A DNA stretch of 22,644 bases from CAZFAP01 sp964516325 (GTDB lineage: Bacteria > Auribacterota > JABMQX01): contig CAZFAP010000070.1 of NCBI GenBank assembly GCA_964516325.1, positions 1-22,644 on the forward strand, given 5' to 3'. Each line of letters opens with the position of its first letter. The stretch's first letter is position 1. Shown one piece after another: positions 1 to 6,530 of the stretch. The position numbers and the translations under genes were made by a program. Below the pieces are notes generated by a model. That model did no database searches, had not been told where the DNA came from, and saw nothing but the letters and a program-made list of their open reading frames with translations.

Positions 1-57
1 TGCGACGAGCACAACGTCGCCATGGTCTTCACCGGCATCCGCCATTTCCGGCATTGA
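1..57 (+). CDS. purH: PurH C-terminal end (partial)
   Basis: The window opens in frame 1 with 18 codons followed by TGA at 55-57. The peptide ends in AMVFTGIRHFRH. From memory, the bifunctional AICAR transformylase/IMP cyclohydrolase PurH of Escherichia coli ends in AMIFTDMRHFRH, preceded like this one by a DEH tripeptide. PurH performs the last two steps of IMP synthesis. The rest of the gene lies to the left of the window. Its neighbours purD and purE are in the same pathway and on the same strand, which supports the call. The identification rests on 18 residues, but that terminus is distinctive. Confidence 0.85.
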   Translation, partial: CDEHNVAMVFTGIRHFRH

Positions 58-163
58 CATTCGAGGCCCAAGCCGCAGTCTTTAACAAACTTCGTTCAAT
101 GGGAGACCATGAAAATCTTGGGTGCGTGTCGCTGATTTTGGGGCACAAGTCGCACTGCATTTT

Positions 164-218
164 CTCTCGCTAAGACGCAAAGACGCCAAGGATTCCCCCC
201 ACCTGAGGGGTAATTCGC
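164..218 (+). repeat. 9-bp-period repeat, AAGACGC type
   Basis: Units GCTAAGACG and CAAAGACGC followed by CAAGGATTC give a 9-bp period at about 169-195. A C-rich tail then reads CCCCCCACCTGAGGGGTAAT. The tail resembles the one after the CTCTGCG-type repeat at 450-534 (C-run, then CTGAGG or ACTGAGG, then ATTAC or TAATTC), so both probably belong to one mosaic family. Similar strings occur in intergenic regions of many environmental genomes, from memory. Confidence 0.55.
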
Positions 219-269
219 AGCGCGCCGAAGGAACCTTGGAGTGCGGCAGCGGAGCCACCGCTTTGTGAT

Positions 270-287
270 GGGGGAGCTTGCTCCCCC
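270..287. repeat. Perfect palindrome in the purH-purD gap
   Basis: GGGGGAGC at 270-277 and GCTCCCCC at 280-287 form an 8-bp perfect stem around TT. No T-run follows on the plus strand, so it is not a canonical terminator, although it could act as a 3' hairpin of the purH transcript or be part of a REP-like element. Confidence 0.6.
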
Positions 288-411
288 GGTCGCGCCAAAC
301 GCGGCTCTGCGAGAAACCTTTCGGGTCCGGCCCCCTGTCTGCGTGGCGGTGATTTTGAGGGCAGAGACGGCGCCGCCTACGGGAAAAGGGTGGCACGGGC
401 CGCCTGCCCCG

Positions 412-428
412 CCCCGCGTCCCGCGGGG
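412..428. repeat. GC-only hairpin
   Basis: CCCCGCG (412-418) and CGCGGGG (422-428) form a 7-bp stem with loop TCC. It precedes the repeat island at 450-534. The island at 5072-5149 likewise begins at a GC hairpin, which suggests that hairpin plus tandem units form one composite element. Confidence 0.5.
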
Positions 429-449
429 GAGTGTTTCCCTGGTCTCGAT

Positions 450-534
450 GAAGGCGGGACACGACAAACATGTGTCCTCTGCGCCCTCTGCGCTCTCTGC
501 GGTGAGCCCCCCCCCCCGTAACTGAGGGATTACG
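450..534 (+). repeat. Mosaic intergenic repeat, copy A (CTCTGCG type)
   Basis: The copy contains GAAGGCGGGACACGACAA, then three exact 9-bp units CTCTGCGCC, CTCTGCGCT and CTCTGCGGT (477-503), then GAG, 11 consecutive C, GTAACTGAGGGATTAC. It aligns by eye with copy B (5078-5149): GAAGGCGGGA, CCTCTGCGCT, GCGGTGAG, C-rich run, ACTGAGG, ATTAC. No protein is encoded. Confidence 0.7.
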
Positions 535-581
535 CCAAACGCTCCTCCTCGTCGTAAGCTCGCCGGGCCGGTCCAAAGACC

Positions 582-610
582 TTGTGTAGGCTGGTCGCGC
601 GCGCCATAAT
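582..610 (+). promoter_or_regulatory. Candidate sigma-70 promoter for purD-purE
   Basis: TTGTGT (582-587) and CATAAT (605-610) are separated by exactly 17 bp. The -10 element matches five of six consensus bases and the -35 element matches only its TTG. Initiation would be near 617, giving a leader of about 60 nt before the purD ATG. Its position after the repeat-filled gap suggests that purD-purE has its own transcription start rather than relying on purH. Confidence 0.45.
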
Positions 611-676
611 GGCACGAAAACGACAGCCCGAATGCTGACGGCCTCGGCCCCGTCGGGCAACGTCTCGGAGGCGCGG

Positions 677-1948
677 ATGAAACTACTGGTCATCGGAAGT
701 GGTGGGAGAGAGCACACGCTGGTCTGGAAGATTGCCCAGAGCAAGCGTGTCGAGAGAATCTTCTGTGCCCCGGGAAATGGCGGTATCGCCGAGTTCGCCG
801 AGTGCGTGAAGATTTCGCCCACGGACATTCAGGCTCTTGCCGATTTTGCCGAGAAGGAAAACATTGACCTGACGGCCGTTGGGCCTGAGGCGCCTCTGGC
901 TTCGGGAATCGCCGATGAGTTTCTCCAACGCGGATTGTGGATTTTCGCGCCGACGAAAGCCGCCGCCCAGATTGAGGTGAGCAAGGTCTTCGCGAAAGAG
1001 ATAATGGTCAAATACGGGATACCAACCGCCGAGCACGTCGTCTTCACCGATGCCGGGAAGGCTCTCGAGCACATCCGCGGTCGTTCCGTTCCGATGGTTG
1101 TTAAAGCGGACGGTCTCGCCGCAGGAAAAGGAGCGATTGTCTGCCGCACGAGGGATGAAGCGGAGCAGGCCGTCAGGACGATTATGGTGGATAGGGAGTT
1201 CGGCAGCGCGGGTGATCAAGTGATTGTGGAAGATTGCCTTTTCGGGGAAGAGGCTTCGCTGCTGGCTTTCACCGACGGCAAAACGGTTCTGGCGATGGAT
1301 TCCGCTCAGGACCACAAGCCGGTCTTTGATAACGACGAAGGGCCGAACACCGGCGGCATGGGCGCCTATTCGCCGGCTCCTGTAGTCACGCCGAAGGTCT
1401 ATCGGCGAATCAACAACGACATCCTGACCCCCATGATTCGTGGTCTTGCCGCCGACGGAATCGAATACAAAGGTGTTTTGTACGCCGGAGTGATGATCAC
1501 TGATGACGGACCGAAGGCTCTCGAATTCAACGTGCGCTTCGGCGATCCGGAAAATCAGGCCCTCATGCCCCGCCTCGAAAACGACCTCGTCGAGGTGATG
1601 GACGCGGTCATTGATGGGCGCCTATCGGAAGTTGAGTTGAAATGGAGCTCGATGCCCGCCGTTTGCGTAGTGATGGCGTCCGGCGGGTATCCGGGGGCGT
1701 ATGAGAGGGGCAAAGTCATCACAGGTCTTGACTCAGTGAAAGAAAGCTCTGTCGTCGTCTTCCACGCCGGGACAAAGCGCCTCGAAGATGGGCGGTTCGT
1801 AACGGACGGAGGAAGAGTGTTGGGCGTAACCGGCCTCGGCAAGACAATCGCCGATGCGATAGAGACAACATACGGCGCGGTTCGCAGAATCCACTTTGAC
1901 GGCGCGCATTATAGGACAGACATCGGAGCGAAGGCGCTCCGGCGATAG
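677..1948 (+). CDS. purD: Phosphoribosylamine-glycine ligase
   Basis: GAR synthetase joins 5-phosphoribosylamine and glycine using ATP, the second step of cytosolic purine synthesis. The 423-residue length is normal. The N-terminus MKLLVIGSGGREHTLVW is the canonical PurD opening. ATP-grasp signatures follow: ADGLAAGKG, the HKPVFDNDEGPNTGGMGAYS segment, and EFNVRFGDPENQ near the metal site. A small C-terminal domain closes the protein. The frame is open from 632, but the ATG at 677 is chosen because GGAGG at 667-671 precedes it by 5 nt and family homology begins there. It is followed after 84 nt by purE. The only oddity is the repeat lying between the two genes. Confidence 0.97.
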   Translation: MKLLVIGSGGREHTLVWKIAQSKRVERIFCAPGNGGIAEFAECVKISPTDIQALADFAEKENIDLTAVGPEAPLASGIADEFLQRGLWIFAPTKAAAQIEVSKVFAKEIMVKYGIPTAEHVVFTDAGKALEHIRGRSVPMVVKADGLAAGKGAIVCRTRDEAEQAVRTIMVDREFGSAGDQVIVEDCLFGEEASLLAFTDGKTVLAMDSAQDHKPVFDNDEGPNTGGMGAYSPAPVVTPKVYRRINNDILTPMIRGLAADGIEYKGVLYAGVMITDDGPKALEFNVRFGDPENQALMPRLENDLVEVMDAVIDGRLSEVELKWSSMPAVCVVMASGGYPGAYERGKVITGLDSVKESSVVVFHAGTKRLEDGRFVTDGGRVLGVTGLGKTIADAIETTYGAVRRIHFDGAHYRTDIGAKALRR

Positions 1949-1963
1949 CCCGAGGTGGATCAA

Positions 1964-1991
1964 ACCGCAGAGCACGCAGAGGTCGCGAAGA
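1964..1991 (-). repeat. CTCTGCG-type repeat, short inverted copy between purD and purE
   Basis: Read on the minus strand this is CTCTGCGTG then CTCTGCGGT, two 9-bp units identical in pattern to those at 477-503 and 13963-13989, preceded by CTTCGCGAC. It occupies most of the purD-purE spacer and creates an artificial in-frame extension of purE upstream of its true start. Confidence 0.6.
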
Positions 1992-2032
1992 CCGAGACCT
2001 CAGGGCATTGCATCTGTCAGGAGGAAGGGATT

Positions 2033-2542
2033 GTGAAAGGCAAACCGTTAGTTGGCTTTCTGGTTGGCAGCAAGTCCGATCTGAAGTTCGTTGAAAAGGG
2101 ACTGCGGCTGCTGGAAGATTTTGGGGTAGCTTGTGACCTCCAGGTCATTTCCGCGCACAGAACCCCCGACCGAGCCGCTCAATACGCGGCAGACGCGGAA
2201 TCGGCCGGTCTCAAAGTCATCATCGCCGCCGCCGGGTCCGCTGCCCACCTGGCTGGAGCTATCGCCTCGCGGACCACATTGCCAGTCATCGGTGTGCCAA
2301 TTCCATCGAGCGATTTGAAGGGCCTCGACTCCCTTCTCTCGACGGTGCAAATGCCTTCGGGCATTCCTGTCGCAACGATGGCTATAGGAGAAGCCGGCGC
2401 CGCAAACGCCGCTATCCTCGCTGTTGAAATTCTCGCCCTTTCTGACGTGAAGCTCCGGGAGAAACTGCGCCTCTATCGGAAGGAAATCGCGGAGAAAGCT
2501 CTTCGAGAAGGCACCTCGCCTGCGACCCCCACGCAGCAATAG
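2033..2542 (+). CDS. purE: N5-carboxyaminoimidazole ribonucleotide mutase (class I PurE)
   Basis: PurE catalyses transfer of the carboxyl group from N5-CAIR to form CAIR in purine synthesis. Family marks are GSKSD near residue 12, SAHRTPD, the glycine/alanine-rich AAAGSAAHLAG loop, and GLDSLLSTVQMPSGIPVAT; the last indicates class I (bacterial mutase) rather than the class II carboxylase. The length of about 169 residues is normal. The start is placed at GTG 2033, where AGGAGG (2019-2024) stands 8 nt upstream and homology begins (KPLVGFLVGSKSD). An upstream ATG at 1955 is in frame but its extension is translated repeat DNA. Class I enzymes normally depend on PurK, which is not in this window. 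Confidence 0.95.
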   Translation: MKGKPLVGFLVGSKSDLKFVEKGLRLLEDFGVACDLQVISAHRTPDRAAQYAADAESAGLKVIIAAAGSAAHLAGAIASRTTLPVIGVPIPSSDLKGLDSLLSTVQMPSGIPVATMAIGEAGAANAAILAVEILALSDVKLREKLRLYRKEIAEKALREGTSPATPTQQ

Positions 2543-2835
2543 GTCGGCACCGAGGGACTGCCTGCGTGGACGGCGTTGTCCTGTGCCCGATTACCTCGAT
2601 CAGCGACTGGAAATCCGCACGGCGGCGTCTTCTGAAAAGGAAAAGCCACGTCCGCCGTGAACAGCGTTCGTGGCCTTCAATAGCATTGGGCATTTCACGG
2701 AGAAACCCGACAAGTCTCCCTGTGTACGCCCGCGAAGCAAAGGGATTTTCGTTCAATCCAGATTTGCCTGACGGCAGACCGTTGGGGATTCCTGTCTCCC
2801 TCAACGCGCTTCTGGGGATGAACCCGGCGAAGCCG
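2543..2835. other. Spacer between purE and the convergent lipoprotein gene
   Basis: About 290 bp with no convincing gene. An open frame on the plus strand from 2566 has no clear ribosome binding site, an Arg-rich composition, and runs antisense through the lipoprotein gene at 2836-2997. The minus-strand frame runs into purE. The short string GACTGGAAATCCGC (2605-2618) recalls another dispersed repeat of PVC-group genomes, from memory only. No T-tailed hairpin was found. Confidence 0.5.
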
Positions 2836-2997
2836 CTACTTGATATTCCCTATCGTGCCGAGGCCGTCGTCGTCGAGCAGAATGACGCGAGCGTATTCGG
2901 ATGTCTCCAAGACGTGCTGTTTCGCCTCATAGCAACCGGAGGCGAAAATTCCTGTCGCCAAAAGAACCGCGGCAATCAGTAGAAGCCTTCGCACCAT
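2836..2997 (-). CDS. Small predicted lipoprotein (53 aa)
   Basis: An unannotated short gene. It has an ATG at 2997 and AGGAG 8 nt upstream (plus-strand CTCCT 3006-3010), and ends in TAG. The first 21 residues form a textbook signal peptide: MVRRLLL, a hydrophobic core, then ASG followed by Cys22 (lipobox ASGC). The mature part of about 32 residues, including ETSEYARVILLDDDGLGTIG, has an acidic DDD patch. I know no family for it. It would be an acylated envelope peptide. It is downstream of nnr on the same strand but 272 bp away, so it probably has its own promoter; the leader has unusual inverted repeats (3025-3060). The signal peptide, lipobox and Shine-Dalgarno together make it likely real despite its size. 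Confidence 0.75.
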   Translation of the reverse strand: MVRRLLLIAAVLLATGIFASGCYEAKQHVLETSEYARVILLDDDGLGTIGNIK

Positions 2998-3024
2998 AAT
3001 CTTCGCTCCTCATAAACCGGTGAA

Positions 3025-3060
3025 GTCCGCCCGGCGGACCGTCCGCCATGGAGACCTCCA
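3025..3060 (-). promoter_or_regulatory. Overlapping inverted repeats in the lipoprotein leader
   Basis: GTCCGCC (3025-3031), GGCGGAC (3033-3039) and GTCCGCC (3041-3047) mean the central copy can pair with either neighbour, giving two mutually exclusive hairpins. TGGAG/CTCCA (3049-3060) follows. The cluster lies 28-63 nt upstream of the lipoprotein ATG. It could be an RNA switch-like leader or a tandem operator; no function is shown. Beyond it, 3121-3180 is noticeably AT-rich and may contain the promoter, but no strong -35/-10 pair stands out. Confidence 0.4.
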
Positions 3061-3269
3061 CCGCGCCACAAATCCGAAACTCAACTCTCGCTCACAGCCC
3101 CAAGCCGCCTGACGAGAGAACAACGAAATTTCTTGAATAGAAACTTAGACTATGATGGGAACAAATGCAAGCCCTTTTTAACGAAGAGCGCGAAAAGCCC
3201 CCGAGCTCGGCTCCTTGTGAAGGCACCGGGTCCACCTCAGCAATGACCGAAAGGCGCATGGCAAGCCAG

Positions 3270-4835
3270 TCAACTCGTCCTGGCGGCGAGGCGGATTCTC
3301 TCGAATGCCGCTGGCAGAAGCTCGATGACGTCGGAGGCGATGAGGCTCAGTTGCCCCATTCGGTCCACACCCGTTTCGCCCGCGACGCCGTGCACGAATG
3401 TTCCTAACTTTGCTGCATCAATCGGCTTCAGTCCCTGTCCGACCAGCGAGCCGACGACCCCGCTCAGTACATCTCCCATGCCTCCCGTCGCCATCCCGGC
3501 GTCGCCCGCGATGTTAATGTATAGACTGCCGTCCACATCGGCGATGACCGTCTCGGCGCTTTTCAGAATGACGATGACGCGGTTTTCTCGGGCGAAGTCG
3601 GCAGCCGCCTTCCAGGGGTCTTCGAGTATTCTCTGAGTCTCAAGCCCGCTTAGCCTGGACATCTCGCCAGGATGCGGCGTTACGATCAACGGCGCCGAAT
3701 AGCCCCGCAGCAACTCCGTTTTCCCCTTGAGGCAGTTCAAGCCGTCGGCGTCAATCAGAAGCGGAACCTTCGCCTCCTTCAGAATATCTTCCACAAGGCG
3801 GGCAGTCTCCGGATTTGTAGAAAGCCCCGGACCGATAATGGCGTTCGTGCAGGTTGAGAGGAATTCAAGAACCTTCGAGCGGGCAGAGTAGGCGAGCGTG
3901 CCTTCCGCGGTCTCATCGAGCGGAATCGTCATCGGCTCCGTCAACTTCACCTCGAGGATGGCGTTGAGGCTCGCCGGAATTCCAAGAAAGATCAGACCCG
4001 AGCCAGCTCGCATCGCCGCCGAACAAACCATCGTCGCCGCGCCCGTCAAGCCCCGCGACCCCGCCAGAACGAAAACCCGCCCATAATCCCCCTTGTGCGA
4101 TATTCTCATCCGCCGAGGGATGAGAGCCCCCATTTCTCTTTCCGTGAGCAGCTCGGCGGCGCTCGGAGCCTCCTCGATCACCTTCTCTGGAATCCCTATG
4201 TCCACAACTTCCAGCCTGCCGACAAAGTTGAGGGCGTCCGCCCGAAGAAGCCCCTCTTTGGGAAGCCCCATCGTCACGGTAATGTCCGCCCGAACGCACG
4301 GACCCTCGTGAACTCCTGTGTCTCCATTGATCCCCGAAGGGATGTCAATCGCCACGACTTTCTTGTGGCGTTTTCCGGCTGCATTGATGAACTCAATGAC
4401 CTCTGCATGAAACCCCTCAGCAGCGCCTTTCATTCCCGTGCCGAAAATTCCGTCCACGATAATGCCGTATTTGGGGCGCCGAATCCTCTCCAGGCCTTTC
4501 GTCTCGCGGGCGACAGATATTTCCGCTCCCGTCTCTTTCAGCCTGACGAAATTCGTGGCGGCGTCCCCTTTCAACTCAGATTCTTGGCCGAGGAAAACTG
4601 TCAGGTTGCGGATTCCAGCGTTCTGAAGAAGTCTCGCGACGACGAAAGCATCCCCGCCATTGTTCCCTCTTCCGCCGAAAAGCAGCACACCTTCGTCCCG
4701 ACCGGCCACAAGCCTCATGACAGCCCTGAAAACGCCCTCTCCCGCTCTCTCCATGAGGCTTTCGCCGGGGACGCCGAACTCTTCGATCGTCCGCCGGTCA
4801 ATTTGCGTCATCTGTGTCGCTGTAACGATTTTCAT
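3270..4835 (-). CDS. nnr: Bifunctional NAD(P)H-hydrate epimerase / ADP-dependent NAD(P)H-hydrate dehydratase
   Basis: This metabolite-repair enzyme epimerises R-NAD(P)HX and dehydrates S-NAD(P)HX back to NAD(P)H. The 521 residues contain both domains. The N-terminal YjeF_N epimerase (about 1-225) shows GNNGGD at 57-62, VDGIFGTG at 127-134 and DIPSG at 164-168. The C-terminal ribokinase-like dehydratase (about 235-515) shows HKGDYG near 247, DADGLN at 362-367, TPHPGE at 386-391 and GGMGDVLSG at 451-459 with catalytic Asp455. The ATG at 4835 follows GGAGG at 6 nt. A weak promoter candidate, TTGAAC then 17 bp then TAAGCT on the minus strand, lies just upstream. The gene is monocistronic or followed distantly by the lipoprotein. 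Confidence 0.96.
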   Translation of the reverse strand: MKIVTATQMTQIDRRTIEEFGVPGESLMERAGEGVFRAVMRLVAGRDEGVLLFGGRGNNGGDAFVVARLLQNAGIRNLTVFLGQESELKGDAATNFVRLKETGAEISVARETKGLERIRRPKYGIIVDGIFGTGMKGAAEGFHAEVIEFINAAGKRHKKVVAIDIPSGINGDTGVHEGPCVRADITVTMGLPKEGLLRADALNFVGRLEVVDIGIPEKVIEEAPSAAELLTEREMGALIPRRMRISHKGDYGRVFVLAGSRGLTGAATMVCSAAMRAGSGLIFLGIPASLNAILEVKLTEPMTIPLDETAEGTLAYSARSKVLEFLSTCTNAIIGPGLSTNPETARLVEDILKEAKVPLLIDADGLNCLKGKTELLRGYSAPLIVTPHPGEMSRLSGLETQRILEDPWKAAADFARENRVIVILKSAETVIADVDGSLYINIAGDAGMATGGMGDVLSGVVGSLVGQGLKPIDAAKLGTFVHGVAGETGVDRMGQLSLIASDVIELLPAAFERIRLAARTS

Positions 4836-4985
4836 TGTTCCCCTCCGAACTCGCTCAAAGCTTACAGGAGCAGGTGCAAATGTTCAACGACATTTCGGTC
4901 GTGCATGTAAGGCCTCACTTGGGGGTGGTCGGGTCGTTGGTGTTGACCCACAGGGGTCGCGAAGAATGCCGGGAAGGCGGAGAGT

Positions 4986-5021
4986 TGGACAGGATGAACA
5001 GGATGTACGGGATTGACAGGA
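4986..5021 (+). repeat. 9-bp tandem, ACAGGAT type
   Basis: Four consecutive units with exact 9-bp spacing begin at 4989: ACAGGATGA, ACAGGATGT, ACGGGATTG, ACAGGACGG. The motif (rounds of ACAGGAT with TA or GA between) is one I recall as a recurring intergenic string in many unrelated environmental genomes. It sits 50 bp before mosaic copy B. Confidence 0.65.
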
Positions 5022-5071
5022 CGGTGGGTTGCCTCGCCCGAAGCAGTCGAAGGTGTGCCCTCGTGACACCC

Positions 5072-5149
5072 CCCGCCGAAGGCGGGATGCCACAACATTC
5101 TATCCTCTGCGCTCCCGGCGGTGAGTCCCTCCCGACACTGAGGCATTAC
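5072..5149 (+). repeat. Mosaic intergenic repeat, copy B
   Basis: The copy starts with a hairpin CCCGCC-GAA-GGCGGG (5072-5086). It continues with two 9-bp units, CTCTGCGCT and CCCGGCGGT (5105-5122), and ends GAGTCCCTCCCGACACTGAG then GCATTAC. The hairpin, the CTCTGCG units and the tail match copy A (450-534) in the same order; the hairpin and tail match copy D (22561-22641, inverted). Confidence 0.7.
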
Positions 5150-5258
5150 CAGAGTCGGCACAATTATTTTGTCGGCACCGCGAAGGACGTGGTAGCGTTA
5201 TCACAATAGCTAACCGACAGTCTCACGGACGTCTGGCAACTCAGCGGATACCTGGACC

Positions 5259-6449
5259 ATGATTAGCATATCGAGACTTTATTGCGGCCTATCGGCCCCC
5301 GGCGACGTCCTCCGCTACGGGAGCGACGCCTCGGCGGGCCCGTCAGACCTCCTGCGTCCCATGGAGAACAGGAAACCCATTGTCGTCTGGAACGTCACGC
5401 GGAGATGTAATCTCAGGTGCGTCCACTGCTACTCGGATTCCGAGAATAAACCCTATCCGGGCGAGCTGACCGACGACGAGGGCAGAAAGCTCATCGAGGA
5501 CCTTGCGGACTTCGGGGCGCCCGTACTCCTTTTCTCCGGTGGCGAACCCCTGATTCATCCGCACCTCGTGGAGTTCCTCGGTCTCGCCGTTTCGAGAGGA
5601 ATCCGGGCGGTAATCTCCACCAACGGGACTCTTTTGACGAAGGACATGGTACGAAAGATAAAGGATAAAGGCGCGTCGTACGTGGGCGTCAGCATAGACG
5701 GTCTGGAGCAAACCAACGATTCGTTTCGAGGCAAAAAAGGGGCGTTTCGGGCATCTCTCGATGGCATAAGAAATTGCGTCGAACTCGGCGTCAAGGCGGG
5801 TCTTCGGCTGACGCTGACGAAGCGAAATCTGGCGGACCTTGAGGGCATCTTCGAGCTTGTCGAAAGAGAAGGCATTCCGCGGGTGTGCTTCTACCACCTC
5901 GTTTACTCTGGAAGAGGCGGCAGACTGAAAGAAGAGGATGTGTCTCACGAGGACACTCGCAGGGCAGTTGACATGGTCATAGACTGGGTCGCGTCCTGTC
6001 GAGAAAGAGGTTTGGAAAAGGATGTTCTCACCGTGGACAACCACGCCGATGGTGTCTATTTGTATCTGCGAATGCTCAAGGAGGGCCGAGCCGACGCGGA
6101 GCAGGTGCGGGAACTCCTCCTTCGCAACGGCGGAAACAGCTCGGGCATCGGCATCGCGTGCGTTGACAATCAAGGGAATGTCCACGCTGACCAGTTCTGG
6201 CAGGACCACTCTTTCGGCAATGTCCGCGAGAGAAAATTCGGAGACCTCTGGACGGATACGAGCGATCCCGTGATGGCGGGACTCAAGAACCGCAAGCGGC
6301 TTTTGAAGGGGAAGTGCGGGAGGTGCCGCTGGCTCGACATGTGCAATGGCAACTTCCGCGCGAGAGCCATCGCGGTCTATGGCGACCCGTGGATGGAAGA
6401 CCCCGCCTGCTACTTGACCGAGGAGGAGTTCGCAGACGAGCTGCCATAG
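5259..6449 (+). CDS. ahbC: 12,18-didecarboxysiroheme deacetylase, radical SAM
   Basis: AhbC removes acetate side chains from 12,18-didecarboxysiroheme to give iron-coproporphyrin III in the alternative heme route of sulfate reducers, archaea and other anaerobes. The radical SAM CxxxCxxC motif is at Cys50, Cys54 and Cys57, GGEP at 94-97, and a C-terminal cluster motif at Cys353, Cys356, Cys362 and Cys384. The segments TVDNHADGVYLYL and GGNSSGIGI are typical of the AhbC/NirJ group; TVDNHADG favours AhbC over NirJ. The start at 5259 is kept although its Shine-Dalgarno is weak, because residues 1-40 (SRLYCG, DVLRYG) match the AhbC N-terminus as I recall it. No other heme gene or nirS is nearby, so it stands alone. 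Confidence 0.88.
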   Translation: MISISRLYCGLSAPGDVLRYGSDASAGPSDLLRPMENRKPIVVWNVTRRCNLRCVHCYSDSENKPYPGELTDDEGRKLIEDLADFGAPVLLFSGGEPLIHPHLVEFLGLAVSRGIRAVISTNGTLLTKDMVRKIKDKGASYVGVSIDGLEQTNDSFRGKKGAFRASLDGIRNCVELGVKAGLRLTLTKRNLADLEGIFELVEREGIPRVCFYHLVYSGRGGRLKEEDVSHEDTRRAVDMVIDWVASCRERGLEKDVLTVDNHADGVYLYLRMLKEGRADAEQVRELLLRNGGNSSGIGIACVDNQGNVHADQFWQDHSFGNVRERKFGDLWTDTSDPVMAGLKNRKRLLKGKCGRCRWLDMCNGNFRARAIAVYGDPWMEDPACYLTEEEFADELP

Positions 6450-6465
6450 GCTGACGATGTCCAGG

Positions 6466-6508
6466 CGAAAAAGAATGGCCCGGTGAAGGCTCTCGCCTCC
6501 CCCGGGCC
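6466..6508 (-). terminator. Intrinsic terminator for the Gfo/Idh/MocA oxidoreductase
   Basis: On the minus strand, 23 nt after the stop codon, a GGCCCGG/CCGGGCC outer stem (6502-6508 with 6477-6483) encloses an inner AGGC-GAGA-GCCT stem, and is followed by ATTCTTTTTCG. The T-run is only on the minus-strand side, so it does not obviously terminate ahbC in the other direction. Confidence 0.75.
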
Positions 6509-6530
6509 GAAGGGCGCACGCGCGGTTCGA

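Larger units (their letters stand above)
58..676. other. Gene-free gap between purH and purD with repeats and palindromes
   Basis: This 619-bp stretch has no convincing coding region; open frames on both strands have low-complexity Arg/Pro/Ser-rich translations. It holds a 9-bp-period repeat (164-218), a perfect palindrome (270-287), a second hairpin (412-428), a second repeat island (450-534) that includes a run of 11 C (507-517), and a promoter candidate just before purD. The piece GGAGTGCGGCAGC at 238-250, followed by GGAGCCACCGCTTT, is itself an imperfect inverted repeat. The gap separates two genes that are often adjacent and co-transcribed in other bacteria. Confidence 0.7.
4836..5258. 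other. Divergent intergenic region between nnr and ahbC, with repeats
   Basis: The 423-bp gap separates divergent genes, so it must contain both promoters. It holds an ACAGGAT tandem (4986-5021) and mosaic repeat copy B (5072-5149). GTCGGCAC occurs twice (5155-5162 and 5171-5178). Open frames here translate the repeats and are not credible genes. I did not find a strong promoter for ahbC; the AT-richer stretch at 5160-5210 is the most likely place. Confidence 0.6.

Noticed and set aside
632..676. Longer PurD start
   Set aside because: PurD proteins begin at the MKLLVIGSGGREH segment, and GGAGG precedes the ATG at 677.
1955..2032. In-frame N-terminal extension of PurE from an upstream ATG
   Set aside because: The extra 26 residues translate the CTCTGCG-type repeat and the ribosome binding site; AGGAGG and family homology place the start at GTG 2033.
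2566..2982. 138-codon plus-strand frame after purE
   Set aside because: No ribosome binding site or recognisable protein pattern; it runs antisense through the lipoprotein gene, which has signal peptide and Shine-Dalgarno evidence.
3193..3214. Intrinsic terminator after nnr on the minus strand
   Set aside because: AGCC and GGCT flank a GAGCTC-type palindrome and TTTT follows, but the usable stem is only about 4 bp; too weak to list.
4986..5149. CRISPR-like array
   Set aside because: Units are contiguous 9-mers without unique spacers, and no cas genes are nearby.
4835..5209. 124-codon plus-strand frame between nnr and ahbC
   Set aside because: Its translation comes from the ACAGGAT tandem and mosaic repeat B; no protein character.
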